From: Scatomorpha stercorigallinarum
Lineage (GTDB): Bacteria; Bacillota; Clostridia; Oscillospirales; Oscillospiraceae
NCBI GenBank assembly: GCA_944387865.1
Contig: CALXGN010000006.1
Location: 62,001 to 126,000, forward strand
Reading direction: 5' to 3'
DNA: 64,000 nucleotides
Positions within the stretch are counted from its first letter, which is position 1. The number at the start of each line of letters is the position of its first letter. Below, piece by piece: positions 40,933-49,358 of the stretch. A program made the translations under genes and the position numbers. The notes under the pieces were generated by a model that saw nothing but the letters and a program-made list of their open reading frames with translations, did not search any database and was not told where the DNA came from.

Positions 40933-41535
40933 ATGAACGGAATCGAAAAGATAACCGCCCGCATAGCGGCGGATGCCGAGGCCGAATGCCAGGCGATCCG
41001 CGCCGAGAGCGAAAAAAAGTGCGCCGAGATCCGCGCGGAGAACGACAAGAAGGCCCAGGAGGAATACTGGCGCCTGGTGCGCGAGGGCGTTAAGGACACC
41101 GAGCAGCGCGTGCAGCGCATGGCGCGCACCGCCGCCCTGGAGGCCAAGAAGAGCGTCCTCTCCATGAAGCAGGAGGCCGTCTCCCGCGCGTTCGACGAGG
41201 CGCAGAAGCTCATCGCCGCCCTGCCGGAGGCCGACTATGTCGCCTTCCTCGCCCGCGAGGCCGCCGCGGCCTCCATCACCGGCGAGGAGGAGGTCATCCT
41301 CAACGCCGCCGACCGCGCAAAGATGGGGGCCAAGGCCGTCAAGCGCGCGAACGAGCTGCTCGCCGCGCAGGGCCGCACGGGCGTGCTCACGCTCGCGGAC
41401 GAAACGCGCTCCATGTCCGGCGGGCTGATACTCAAGCAGGGCGATATCGAGGTCAACTGCACGGTGGACACCCTGCTCGACCTCTCCCGCGGCGAGCTTG
41501 CCGCCCGCGTGGCGGAGGTGCTCTTTGAGAGCTGA
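40933..41535 (+). CDS. ntpE: V-type ATPase subunit E
   Basis: 200 residues: N-terminal coiled coil (to about 90) rich in Glu/Lys/Arg, then a small globular domain with S-M-S-G-G-L-I-L-K-Q-G-D-I-E-V-N-C-T-V, the conserved end of subunit E. Pairs with the G/H subunit as peripheral stalk. Confidence 0.93.
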   Translation: MNGIEKITARIAADAEAECQAIRAESEKKCAEIRAENDKKAQEEYWRLVREGVKDTEQRVQRMARTAALEAKKSVLSMKQEAVSRAFDEAQKLIAALPEADYVAFLAREAAAASITGEEEVILNAADRAKMGAKAVKRANELLAAQGRTGVLTLADETRSMSGGLILKQGDIEVNCTVDTLLDLSRGELAARVAEVLFES

Positions 41536-41579
41536 GCCGCTGATGCGCGGCGTATATTCACGGGCAGGGAGGTAAGGTC

Positions 41580-42581
41580 TTGTCTAAAAAAACGAAGGAT
41601 ACTGAATACCTGATGCTCTCGTCCATGCTGAGGGCGAGGGAGGCAGGGATGCTCAGCCGCGACCGCATGGACCGTATGCTCTCCGCGCCAAGTTTTGCCG
41701 AGTGCGCCAAGCAGCTCGTGGACTGCGGCTATGAGGACATGTCCTCCGCCAACGCCACGGGCATCGACGCGGCGCTCTCCCGCCGGAGGGCGGAGGTCTT
41801 TGCCGAGCTGGCGGGCATGGTCCCGCAGGCGGAGGCCGTGGACATCTTCCGCCTCAAATACGACTACCATAACATCAAAGTGCTGGTCAAGTCCGCCGCC
41901 GCCGGCGTGGACGGGGAATACCTGCTCTCCAACTGCGGGCGCGTGGGCGCGGAGAAGCTCCTCGCCGCCGTGAAGGAGGAGGGGTTGGGCGACCTGCCCG
42001 CGGACATGGCCGCGGCCTATACGGAGGCTGCCTCCACGCTCAACCGCACGGGCAACCCCCAGCTGGCCGACTTCGGGCTCGACAGGGCGTATTTCGCCGA
42101 GGCCCTGGCCATGGCGGAGCGCAGCGGCAGCGCGTTTTTGAAGGGCTATGTCCAGCTGCTCATCGACAGCGCCAACCTGCGCACGGCCGTGCGCACGGTG
42201 CGCATGGGAAAGGACCGCGATTTCATGGCCGCGGCCATGGTGGAGGGCGGCGGCACGGACAGCGCGCGTATCGCCCAGGCCGCCGAGGGCGGGGACGCCC
42301 TCAGCGCCGTTTTCAACGCCACGCCGCTCGCCCGGGCCGCATCCCTGGCGGCCGAAGCGGTGAAGGGCGGCGCGCTGACGGATTTCGAGCTCGAGTGCGA
42401 CAACGCGGTGGCGGACTATCTCTCCGCGGCCAAGATGAAGCCCTTCGGCATCGAGGCCGTGGTGGAGTACATCTCCCTGCTGGAAGCGGAGATCACCGCC
42501 GCGCGCATGATCCTCACGGGACGCCTGGCCGGCATCGAGCCGGAGGTCATCCGGGAAAGGCTGCGTGATATCAATGCTTAA
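41580..42581 (+). CDS. ntpC: V-type ATPase subunit C (d-type)
   Basis: 333 residues, all-helical, coupling the central stalk to the K ring. It starts with TTG behind GGGAGG; the sequence opens D-T-E-Y-L-M-L-S-S-M-L-R-A-R and repeats the helical bundle pattern three times (R-L-K-Y-D-Y-H-N-I-K in the middle). Its end overlaps the start of subunit F. Confidence 0.92.
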   Translation: MSKKTKDTEYLMLSSMLRAREAGMLSRDRMDRMLSAPSFAECAKQLVDCGYEDMSSANATGIDAALSRRRAEVFAELAGMVPQAEAVDIFRLKYDYHNIKVLVKSAAAGVDGEYLLSNCGRVGAEKLLAAVKEEGLGDLPADMAAAYTEAASTLNRTGNPQLADFGLDRAYFAEALAMAERSGSAFLKGYVQLLIDSANLRTAVRTVRMGKDRDFMAAAMVEGGGTDSARIAQAAEGGDALSAVFNATPLARAASLAAEAVKGGALTDFELECDNAVADYLSAAKMKPFGIEAVVEYISLLEAEITAARMILTGRLAGIEPEVIRERLRDINA

Positions 42582-42891
42582 GATCGCTGTTTTGGGCGGG
42601 CGCGAGACGGTCATGGGCTTCAAGGCCCTGGGACTGGACGTGTTCCCGGCCGCCGGCGCCGACGAGGCGCGCGACATACTGCGCCGCCTGGCCCGCGAGA
42701 GCGACGGGCAATACGCTATCATCTATGTGGAGGAGAACCTGGCCCAGTACCTGGAGCACGAGATCGCGCGGTACAAGGACCAGCCAAGCCCCGCGATCAT
42801 ACTCATCCCCGGCAGGGAAGGCCCGCTTGGCCTCGGCCAGTCCGCGCTCAAGGCGGCGGTCGAGAAAGCCGTGGGAACTGATATTTTGTGA
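42574..42891 (+). CDS. ntpF: V-type ATPase subunit F
   Basis: 105 residues with the Rossmann-like start K-I-A-V-L-G-G-R-E-T-V-M-G-F and Y-A-I-I-Y-V-E-E. Central-stalk regulator next to subunit D. ATG 42574 is used rather than the GTG nine bases before it, matching the family start. Confidence 0.93.
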   Translation: MLKIAVLGGRETVMGFKALGLDVFPAAGADEARDILRRLARESDGQYAIIYVEENLAQYLEHEIARYKDQPSPAIILIPGREGPLGLGQSALKAAVEKAVGTDIL

Positions 42892-42907
42892 TAAAGAAGG
42901 TTTGCAG

Positions 42908-44674
42908 ATGAGCGGAATCATAACGAAAGTATCGGGCCCGCTGGTCGTCGCTGAGGGCCTTGCCGACGCCAACGTGTCGGACGTCGTCCGCGTGGGCAGC
43001 CAGCGGCTCATTGGCGAGATACTCAACATGTCCGGCGACTCGGCCTCCATCCAGGTCTATGAGGAGACCTCCGGCCTCGGCCCTGGGGCCGAAGTGGAGA
43101 CCACCGGCCTGCCCCTCTCCGTGGAGCTGGGCCCCGGCATGCTCGAGAACATATACGACGGCATCCAGCGCCCCCTGCCGGAGATCCGGGCCCTCACCGG
43201 CGAGTGCATCGCCCGCGGCGTGCAGGTGCCGGCGCTGAACCGTGAGAAAAAGTGGCAGTTCACCCCCGTGGTGGAGCCCGGCGCGTTCGTCGCCGGCGGC
43301 GACGTTATCGGCACCGTGCAGGAGACGCCGGCCGTGCTGCACAAGATCATGGTGCCCCCGCGCATGAAGGGCACCATCAAGAGCGTGCAGAGCGGCGAGT
43401 TCACGGTTGAGCAGACGGTGGCCGTCCTCACGGACGAAAAGGGCGTTGACCACGAGCTGAACATGATACAGCGCTGGCCCGTGCGCGTGCCGCGCCCCTA
43501 TGCGGCCAAGCACACCCCCGAGCGCCCGATGAACAGCGGCCAGCGCATCATCGACACGCTGTTCCCCATCGCCAAGGGCGGCACCGCCGCCGTGCCCGGC
43601 CCCTTCGGCTCCGGCAAGACGGTCGTGCAGCACCAGCTGGCCAAGTGGTCGGACGTGGACATAGTTGTCTACATCGGCTGCGGTGAGCGCGGCAACGAGA
43701 TGACGGACGTCCTTATGGAGTTCCCCGAGCTGACCGACCCGCGCAACGGCGAGCCGCTGATGAAGCGCACCGTGCTGATAGCCAACACCTCCGACATGCC
43801 CGTGGCCGCCCGCGAGGCGAGCATCTACACCGGCATCACGATAGCCGAGTATTTCCGCGACATGGGCTACGACGTGGCCGTCCTGGCCGACTCCACCTCC
43901 CGCTGGGCCGAGGCCCTGCGCGAGATGTCCGGCCGCCTTGAGGAGATGCCTGGCGAAGAGGGCTACCCCGCCTACCTCGCCAGCCGCCTGGCGCAGTTCT
44001 ACGAGCGCGCGGGCGTGGTGGAGTGCCTGGGCAGCGACGAACGCCTGGGCTCCGTCACCGCCATCGGCGCCGTTTCGCCCCCGGGCGGCGACACCTCCGA
44101 GCCCGTCTCCCAGGCCACGATGCGCATCGTCAAGGTGTTCTGGGCGCTGGACTCCTCGCTGGCCTACGCGCGCCACTTCCCGGCCATCAACTGGCTGACC
44201 AGCTATTCGCTGTACGTCGATACGCTGCGTCCCTGGTACGTGAAGGAATTCAGCGATAAATACATGACCAACCGCGACAAGGCCATGCACGTCCTCCAGG
44301 AGGAGGCCGAGCTGCAGGAGATCGTCCGCCTCGTCGGCCAGGACGCCCTGTCCCCGGCCGACCGCCTGACGATGGAGACGGCGAAGATGATCCGCGAGGA
44401 CTTCCTGCAGCAGAACGCCTTCATCGACGAGGACGCCTATTCCAGCTATTTCAAGCAGTTCCGCCTGCTCGACATGGTGCTCGAGTATGACGCGGCCTGC
44501 CGCGGCGTCATCAACGCATCCAACGTGAACAAGCTCTTCAATATCCCGGCGCGCGAGCGCATCGGCCGCGCGAAGATGGTCGAGCAGGACGCGGTCGCCG
44601 CGACCTATGACGAGATCATCGCCGAGATGAAGGATGAGATCCGCGCCATCGCGGAGGGAGGTGAGGACGAATGA
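42908..44674 (+). CDS. ntpA: V-type ATPase catalytic subunit A
   Basis: 588 residues. The P-loop G-P-F-G-S-G-K-T-V lies near residue 236, preceded by the large non-homologous insertion typical of A subunits (about residues 115-185). I-G-C-G-E-R-G-N-E-M and L-A-D-S-T-S-R-W-A-E-A-L-R-E follow. ATG 42908; longer in-frame starts run into the subunit F gene. Overlaps subunit B by 4 bases. Confidence 0.98.
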   Translation: MSGIITKVSGPLVVAEGLADANVSDVVRVGSQRLIGEILNMSGDSASIQVYEETSGLGPGAEVETTGLPLSVELGPGMLENIYDGIQRPLPEIRALTGECIARGVQVPALNREKKWQFTPVVEPGAFVAGGDVIGTVQETPAVLHKIMVPPRMKGTIKSVQSGEFTVEQTVAVLTDEKGVDHELNMIQRWPVRVPRPYAAKHTPERPMNSGQRIIDTLFPIAKGGTAAVPGPFGSGKTVVQHQLAKWSDVDIVVYIGCGERGNEMTDVLMEFPELTDPRNGEPLMKRTVLIANTSDMPVAAREASIYTGITIAEYFRDMGYDVAVLADSTSRWAEALREMSGRLEEMPGEEGYPAYLASRLAQFYERAGVVECLGSDERLGSVTAIGAVSPPGGDTSEPVSQATMRIVKVFWALDSSLAYARHFPAINWLTSYSLYVDTLRPWYVKEFSDKYMTNRDKAMHVLQEEAELQEIVRLVGQDALSPADRLTMETAKMIREDFLQQNAFIDEDAYSSYFKQFRLLDMVLEYDAACRGVINASNVNKLFNIPARERIGRAKMVEQDAVAATYDEIIAEMKDEIRAIAEGGEDE

Positions 44675-46047
44675 TCAGGGAATATAAGACTATCCAGGAG
44701 ATCGCCAGTCCTCTGATGGTGGTCCGCCAGGTCGAGGGCGTCACCTATGACGAGCTCGGCGAGCTGGAGCTGCCGAACGGCGAGATCCGCCGCTGCAAGG
44801 TCCTCGAGGTGGAGGGCGACAAGGCCGTCGTCCAGCTTTTCGAGAGCGCGCAGGGCATCAACCTTGCCGAGACCAAGGTGCGCTTCCTCGGCCACCCGCT
44901 GGAGCTGGGCGTGAGCGAGGACATGCTCGGCCGCGTATTTAACGGCATGGGCGAGCCCATCGACGGCGGCCCGGCCATCCTGGCCGAGGCCCACCGCGAC
45001 ATCAACGGCCTGCCGATGAACCCCGCCGCCCGCGCCTACCCCGCCGAGTTCATCCAGACCGGCGTCTCCACTATCGACGGGCTGAACACGCTGGTCCGCG
45101 GGCAGAAGCTGCCCATATTCTCCTGCTCCGGCCTGCCGCACGCCGCGCTGGCCGCGCAGATCGCCCGCCAGGCGCGCGTCCTCGGCGCGAACGAAAACTT
45201 CGCCGTCGTGTTCGCCGCCATCGGCATCACCTTTGAGGAGAGCGAGTACTTCATCAACGACTTCCGCCGCACGGGCGCCATCGACCGCACCGTCGTTTTC
45301 TCCAACCTGGCCAACGACCCCGCCGTCGAGCGCATTTCCACGCCGCGCATGGCCCTGACCGCCGCCGAGTACCTGGCCTTTGAGAAGGACATGCACGTGC
45401 TGGTCATCCTCACCGATATCACCAACTACGCCGAGGCCCTGCGCGAGATCTCCGCCGCCAAGAAGGAGGTCCCTGGCCGCCGCGGCTACCCCGGCTACCT
45501 CTACACCGACTTGGCGCAGATGTACGAACGCGCCGGCCGGCGCATCGGCAAGAAGGGCTCCATCACCATGATACCCATCCTGACGATGCCCGAGGACGAC
45601 AAGACCCACCCCATCCCCGACCTCACCGGCTACATCACCGAGGGGCAGATCATCCTCTCCCGCGAGCTGCACCGCAAGGGCATCGTCCCGCCGGTGGACG
45701 TCCTGCCCAGCCTCTCCCGCCTGAAGGACAAGGGCATCGGCGAGGGCAAGACCCGCGAGGACCACTCCGGCACCATGAACCAGCTCTTCGCCGCCTATGC
45801 CCGCGGCAAGGACGCCAAGGAGCTGATGACCATACTCGGCGAGGCCGCGCTGAGCGACGACGACAAGCTCTTCGCCAAGTTCGCCGACGAGTTCGAGCGC
45901 CGCTACGTCAGCCAGGGCAACGAGACCAACCGCACCATTGAGGAGACGCTCGACCTCGGCTGGGAGCTGCTGAGCATACTGCCGAGGAAGGAGCTCAAGC
46001 GCATCAAACCGGAGTATATCGAGAAGTATATGCCCGAGTCTGAGTAA
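44671..46047 (+). CDS. ntpB: V-type ATPase subunit B
   Basis: 458 residues, non-catalytic nucleotide-site subunit. G-L-P-H-A-A-L-A-A-Q-I stands where A and F-type subunits have a P-loop; L-T-D-I-T-N-Y-A-E-A-L-R-E-I-S and R-G-Y-P-G-Y-L-Y-T-D-L are conserved. ATGA overlap with subunit A. Confidence 0.98.
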   Translation: MIREYKTIQEIASPLMVVRQVEGVTYDELGELELPNGEIRRCKVLEVEGDKAVVQLFESAQGINLAETKVRFLGHPLELGVSEDMLGRVFNGMGEPIDGGPAILAEAHRDINGLPMNPAARAYPAEFIQTGVSTIDGLNTLVRGQKLPIFSCSGLPHAALAAQIARQARVLGANENFAVVFAAIGITFEESEYFINDFRRTGAIDRTVVFSNLANDPAVERISTPRMALTAAEYLAFEKDMHVLVILTDITNYAEALREISAAKKEVPGRRGYPGYLYTDLAQMYERAGRRIGKKGSITMIPILTMPEDDKTHPIPDLTGYITEGQIILSRELHRKGIVPPVDVLPSLSRLKDKGIGEGKTREDHSGTMNQLFAAYARGKDAKELMTILGEAALSDDDKLFAKFADEFERRYVSQGNETNRTIEETLDLGWELLSILPRKELKRIKPEYIEKYMPESE

Positions 46048-46059
46048 GGCGGTGATCTG

Positions 46060-46713
46060 ATGGCTAAAACCGCAGTGACCCCCACAAGGATGGTGCTCAA
46101 CCAGCTCAAGGGCCGGTTGAAGACCGCGCGCCGCGGGCACAAGCTGCTCAAGGACAAGCGCGACGAGCTGATGCGCCAGTTCATGGACGTGGTGAAAAAG
46201 AACAAGGAGCTGCGCAAAAAGGTCGAGGACGGCATGACCGGCGCCTTCGCCTCCCTCACGGTGGCGAGCACCATCATGTCGCCGGAGATGCTCGAGCAGT
46301 CCCTGCTCTATCCGCGCCAGAGCGTGGAGCTGGGCGTGACGTATAAGAACGTCATGAGCGTCAACGTCCCCGAGTACAGCTTCCGCACCAAAAACAACGA
46401 CCCGAGCGAGATCTACCCCTACGGCTTCGCGCAGACGAGCGGCGAGCTCGACGACGCGCTGGAGAAGCTGGCCCGCGTGTTCGAGGACATGCTGGAGCTG
46501 GCGCAGGTGGAGAAATCCATGCAGCTGCTGGCCGATGAGATCGAAAAGACCCGCCGCCGCGTCAACGCCCTCGAGTACGTGATGATACCCGAGCTGGAGG
46601 AGAACATCCGCTACATCTCCATGAAGCTGGAGGAGAACGAAAACTCCACCAAGGTCCGCCTGCTGAAGGTGAAGGACATGGTGCTGCAAAAAGCGCACAA
46701 TTACGAGCAATGA
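46060..46713 (+). CDS. ntpD: V-type ATPase subunit D (central rotor)
   Basis: 217 residues; N- and C-terminal helices form the rotor coiled coil. The start V-T-P-T-R-M-V-L-N-Q-L-K-G-R-L and R-G-H-K-L-L-K-D-K-R-D-E-L are diagnostic, and the end has R-R-V-N-A-L-E-Y-V-M-I-P. Last gene of the operon, followed by a terminator. Confidence 0.96.
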   Translation: MAKTAVTPTRMVLNQLKGRLKTARRGHKLLKDKRDELMRQFMDVVKKNKELRKKVEDGMTGAFASLTVASTIMSPEMLEQSLLYPRQSVELGVTYKNVMSVNVPEYSFRTKNNDPSEIYPYGFAQTSGELDDALEKLARVFEDMLELAQVEKSMQLLADEIEKTRRRVNALEYVMIPELEENIRYISMKLEENENSTKVRLLKVKDMVLQKAHNYEQ

Positions 46714-46719
46714 CAAGGG

Positions 46720-46748
46720 AAGGCCCCGGCGTAAACCGGGGCCTTTTC
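46720..46748 (+). terminator. terminator of the V-ATPase operon
   Basis: AAGGCCCCGG, CGTAAA, CCGGGGCCTT, then TTC. Confidence 0.88.
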
Positions 46749-46767
46749 CGATATCCGGAGGTGAAGC

Positions 46768-47540
46768 ATGAAAAAGCTCTGCGCGCTGCTGCTCGCCCTG
46801 GCGCTGGCGGCCCTTTCCGGCTGCGGGGCGGGGGGCCTCTACGGCCGCGCGGACGCGCGGTGGACGAGAACGGCGTCCTCACCGGCTTTGTGCTGACAGA
46901 CGGGCTGGGGAACAGGCACGGCGTCATCGTGGACGGCGAAACGGAGTTCCACGCGGATGCGGAAACCCTGATGACCCGCGATGGATTCATGTCCGGGGAC
47001 TTTGAAGCGGCGATGGTGAGCGTGGAGCGCGCGCCCCGGCCGCAGCGGCTGGAACTGCCGCAGGGCGGGAGCATCGCCGCCCGGCGGGCGCGGAGCGTTT
47101 CCGTCAGCGCATATCTGCTGCCGGAGCGGTACACGCTCGCGGACGGGACGGAGCTGGAGGTCTGGCAGATGCGCCGGCCGGCCTGGAAGGAATACTGCCT
47201 GCCGGACGGGACAGTGCTGCTGGACGATCTCGGCGTCACCCTGAGCGGGCTGGAGCGCGAGGACATCCCGCCGCAGGCGGCGGAGAGGATAGAGGGATAC
47301 TACGCCGGGCGCGGCGCGCTCTATGACCTGGACGCGGAGCTCGAGCGGGCATACGCCGACTACGCCGGCGGGGAGGAGGGCTTTACCGCCTATACCGCTG
47401 GTCAGGAGACGCGCGTGACGGCAGTGAGCGGAAATTATGTAAACTTAACGACAGAGCTGACGCTCTCCGTGCGGGGCAGCCTGGTGGATGTGACGTCCAC
47501 GGGCGAGGCCTTTGATCTGGCGACGGGCGAGCCGCGCTGA
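46768..47540 (+). pseudogene. frameshifted lipoprotein gene
   Basis: ATG 46768, behind GGAGGTG, encodes a clean lipoprotein signal: M-K-K-L-C-A-L-L-L-A-L-A-L-A-A-L-S-G-C-G with the lipobox Cys. That frame stops after about 40 residues, while the mature protein continues to 47540 in another frame (from V-D-E-N-G-V-L-T-G-F). Adding one base in the G6 run at 46830-46835 or just after restores a 257-residue lipoprotein. The mature part has R-Y-T-L-A-D-G-T-E-L-E-V-W and is otherwise unrecognised. Either an assembly error, a phase-variable tract, or a true pseudogene. Confidence 0.75.
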
Positions 47541-47653
47541 GCTGCCTCCGGGCGGCAGACGGCCCGCGCGAGCGGTATTTGCGCGATAGTTGGTGGACGC
47601 AACCGCGCGCTTGCGGTATGCTTGAGCCAAACCGGACAGGGGAGCGTGTAAGG

Positions 47654-47969
47654 ATGGATATCGTAACAACATCAGCGGCATCGGCCGGCGGCATGGGCTC
47701 CGCCGCCGCCATGGCCATATTGATAGCGGTGAGGCTGCTGTTTTTACGGCGTGTTCGCCGCCCTCGCCGTGCTCGGCATCTGCGCGCTGGCCAAGTATCT
47801 CCGCGGGAGGGACAGGCGCGCGGAGACCGCCGCCGTGCGGCGCACGCTGGGCGAGGCGCTCAGGGCCTGCCGCATGGAGCGGGGCATGACGCAGGAATTC
47901 GTGGCCGAGGCCCTGGGCGTCAGCCGCCAGGCCGTGAGCAAATGGGAGACCGGCGTTTCACGCAGTTAA
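47654..47969 (+). pseudogene. XRE-family regulator gene, 5' part, interrupted by the mobile element
   Basis: ATG 47654 begins a short leader and membrane helix (M-A-I-L-I-A-V-R-L-L-F); the frame then shifts at the T5 run 47741-47745 and continues F-A-A-L-A-V-L-G-I-C-A-L-A-K-Y-L-R-G, followed by a helix-turn-helix M-T-Q-E-F-V-A-E-A-L-G-V-S-R-Q-A-V-S-K-W-E-T-G. After that Gly the mobile element supplies V-S-R-S and a stop. The rest of the gene is found at 58402. Removing one T joins the membrane helix to the HTH as in related Firmicutes proteins. Confidence 0.85.
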
Positions 47970-47975
47970 AGACAC
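47950..47975. other. attL: left element boundary
   Basis: Core CCGGCG (47950-47955) followed by the element end TTTCACGCAGTTAAAGACAC (47956-47975), which is an imperfect inverted copy (18 of 20) of the right end. The core belongs to the T-G codons of the interrupted regulator. Confidence 0.85.
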
Positions 47976-47997
47976 GCAGCCCGTGCTTATGAAGTGA

Positions 47998-48037
47998 CCG
48001 TGGTACGTTCCAATTTGGAACGTACCACGGCTTTTTT
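47998..48037 (+). terminator. terminator inside the left end of the element
   Basis: CCGTGGTACGTTCC, AATTT, GGAACGTACCACGG, then CTTTTTTATTTTT. It would stop transcription entering from the interrupted host gene. Confidence 0.85.
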
Positions 48038-48548
48038 ATTTTTCCTCCCCAAACAGCATATCGCTCAATCCCTGCGACATAGTTCCCGACCAGCGCTGTG
48101 TTGTGTCCTGCTGCGGATAGTGGTCGCGCCAGGCGTCGTAGGCCTCCTGCGTTATCTCACCGGCCTTGAGTTTCTCGGCTTGCTCAGCCCACGCGCAGAG
48201 CATCTCATGCAGCCTGTCTGCGTCTTTACCCGCGCGCGGATCTACGCGAAGCGTAATTTCACCGGCGTCGTTTGAAATCCGCAGGCCGTATAAGTCCTCA
48301 AGCGTGAACAGCGTGTGCATCAGACCGACGTAGGAGTCGATGTCAGGCACGGTCAGAGCCGCAGGGGAAACGTCCAGCACGCTGGCAAGCGCTTTCGTCA
48401 GCTCGGATTTCGGCGAGCGCGTCCCGGACTCGTACTGCGCGAGCCGCACGTCTGCGGACTTCTCCGGGAAGCCAACCGCCGTGCCGAGGTACTTCTGCGT
48501 CATGCCGCGCTTGTTGCGGAAATAGCGTATGCGTTCGCCAATCGCCAT
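48036..48548 (-). CDS. XRE-family repressor of the element
   Basis: 170 residues: N-terminal HTH (R-I-R-Y-F-R-N-K-R-G-M-T-Q-K-Y-L-G, then R-L-A-Q-Y-E-S-G-T-R-S-P) with a C-terminal region of about 100 residues holding L-K-A-G-E-I-T-Q-E-A-Y-D-A-W. Transcribed leftward from a promoter 35 bp from the rightward promoter of the element; a palindrome inside its own promoter is a probable binding site. Such proteins keep mobile elements quiescent. Confidence 0.92.
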   Translation of the reverse strand: MAIGERIRYFRNKRGMTQKYLGTAVGFPEKSADVRLAQYESGTRSPKSELTKALASVLDVSPAALTVPDIDSYVGLMHTLFTLEDLYGLRISNDAGEITLRVDPRAGKDADRLHEMLCAWAEQAEKLKAGEITQEAYDAWRDHYPQQDTTQRWSGTMSQGLSDMLFGEEK

Positions 48549-48583
48549 GCCAATCGCTCCAATCCAAAGGTTTCTCCGCAGTT

Positions 48584-48612
48584 AATATAGCATATATGCT
48601 TAGGAATGTCAA
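48584..48612 (-). promoter_or_regulatory. leftward promoter of the XRE repressor with internal palindrome
   Basis: Minus strand TTGACA (48607-48612), 17-base spacer, TATATT (48584-48589). The palindrome AGCATATATGCT (48589-48600) lies in the spacer next to the -10. Confidence 0.82.
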
Positions 48613-48647
48613 GCAAAACTTAAAATAATTTGTTTAGTTTCATGCCA

Positions 48648-48676
48648 TTGACTTAAACAGATATGCATAGTATAAT
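48648..48676 (+). promoter_or_regulatory. rightward promoter of the element
   Basis: TTGACT (48648-48653), 17-base spacer, TATAAT (48671-48676). The spacer contains ATATGCAT, sharing ATATGC with the palindrome in the opposing promoter. It drives a roughly 410-base untranslated leader. Confidence 0.85.
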
Positions 48677-48682
48677 GAGGGC

Positions 48683-49062
48683 AACATAAGCTAATATGTT
48701 AAATGTGCACCTTGACAATTGAGTAAACCTCTGCCGGACAACGAACTCTCTGTGTATTTGGGATGACTGATGAGCCAAGTCGGAGGGCGCGCCGGGACCC
48801 CGGAAACGGGCGAGCGAGAAACGCCGGCTCCGAGCAATCAGGGCGGTTCCCTGAGGCGGCCATGACAGCAGAGAGCAGATACTCCCCACCAGCTACAGTC
48901 CGAGCGTTGAAGCGGCGTTGCAAGCCGTGAGCCGTCGCAGGCAATAGGGTGAGAGGCTTCGTAAGTCAATCGGAGATTGAAAACAATGAGCGCCGGGCAA
49001 CCACCGGTGATCCGTCGGAGGGCAAAATCTTACGAGGCAGGCGGCGGGATAAGTGCGCCTGC
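48683..49062 (+). ncRNA. long structured leader RNA of the element
   Basis: No credible gene, but many complementary pairs. Examples: TCGGAGGGCG (48780-48789) with CGCC plus CTCCGA (48822-48833); CAGGG/CCCTG at 48839-48852; TCAATC-GGA-GATTGA at about 48966; a 10-bp long-range helix GCTTCGTAAG (48956-48965) with CTTACGAGGC (49029-49038, one G-U pair); and GCAGGCG (49037-49043) with CGCCTGC (49056-49062), which shares bases with the previous helix, so the two are mutually exclusive. Possible attenuator or riboswitch-like control of the excisionase-like gene, or an independent RNA. I cannot match it to a named RNA family. Confidence 0.6.
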
Positions 49063-49094
49063 GTTAATAATTCAAAATTTAAGGAGAGAAGCAT

Positions 49095-49280
49095 TTGAGC
49101 GAGAACAGTTTCATGCGGGCAGACGATGTTGCGCGGGAGCTGGGTGTATCCAAGTCCTACGCCTACAAGCTCATCCAGCGGCTGAATGCCGAACTGCGAA
49201 AGCAGGGATACATCACTATCTCGGGCAGGGTGAGCAGAAGCTACTTTGAAGAAAAGCTCTGCTACGGCGGGAAGAAGTAA
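49095..49280 (+). CDS. excisionase-like HTH protein
   Basis: 61 residues, TTG start behind AAGGAG. MerR/excisionase-type helix-turn-helix: F-M-R-A-D-D-V-A-R-E-L-G-V-S-K-S-Y-A-Y-K-L-I-Q, then I-S-G-R-V-S-R-S-Y-F-E-E-K. Small proteins of this kind occur widely in Firmicutes mobile elements, in the place expected of a recombination directionality factor. It is the first gene after the structured leader. Confidence 0.87.
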   Translation: MSENSFMRADDVARELGVSKSYAYKLIQRLNAELRKQGYITISGRVSRSYFEEKLCYGGKK

Positions 49281-49358
49281 GGGACGCTGAAGCAAATTCA
49301 ACTATAATGAAGAAACCGAAAGGGATGATGCCGTTAGAACAACACGGGAGGTTAGACA

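Noticed and set aside
48766..48835. CTGATGAG followed by GAAAC, resembling a hammerhead ribozyme core
   Set aside because: The stems required on both sides of the CUGAUGA and GAAA boxes cannot be formed; the local pairing found instead is a long hairpin.
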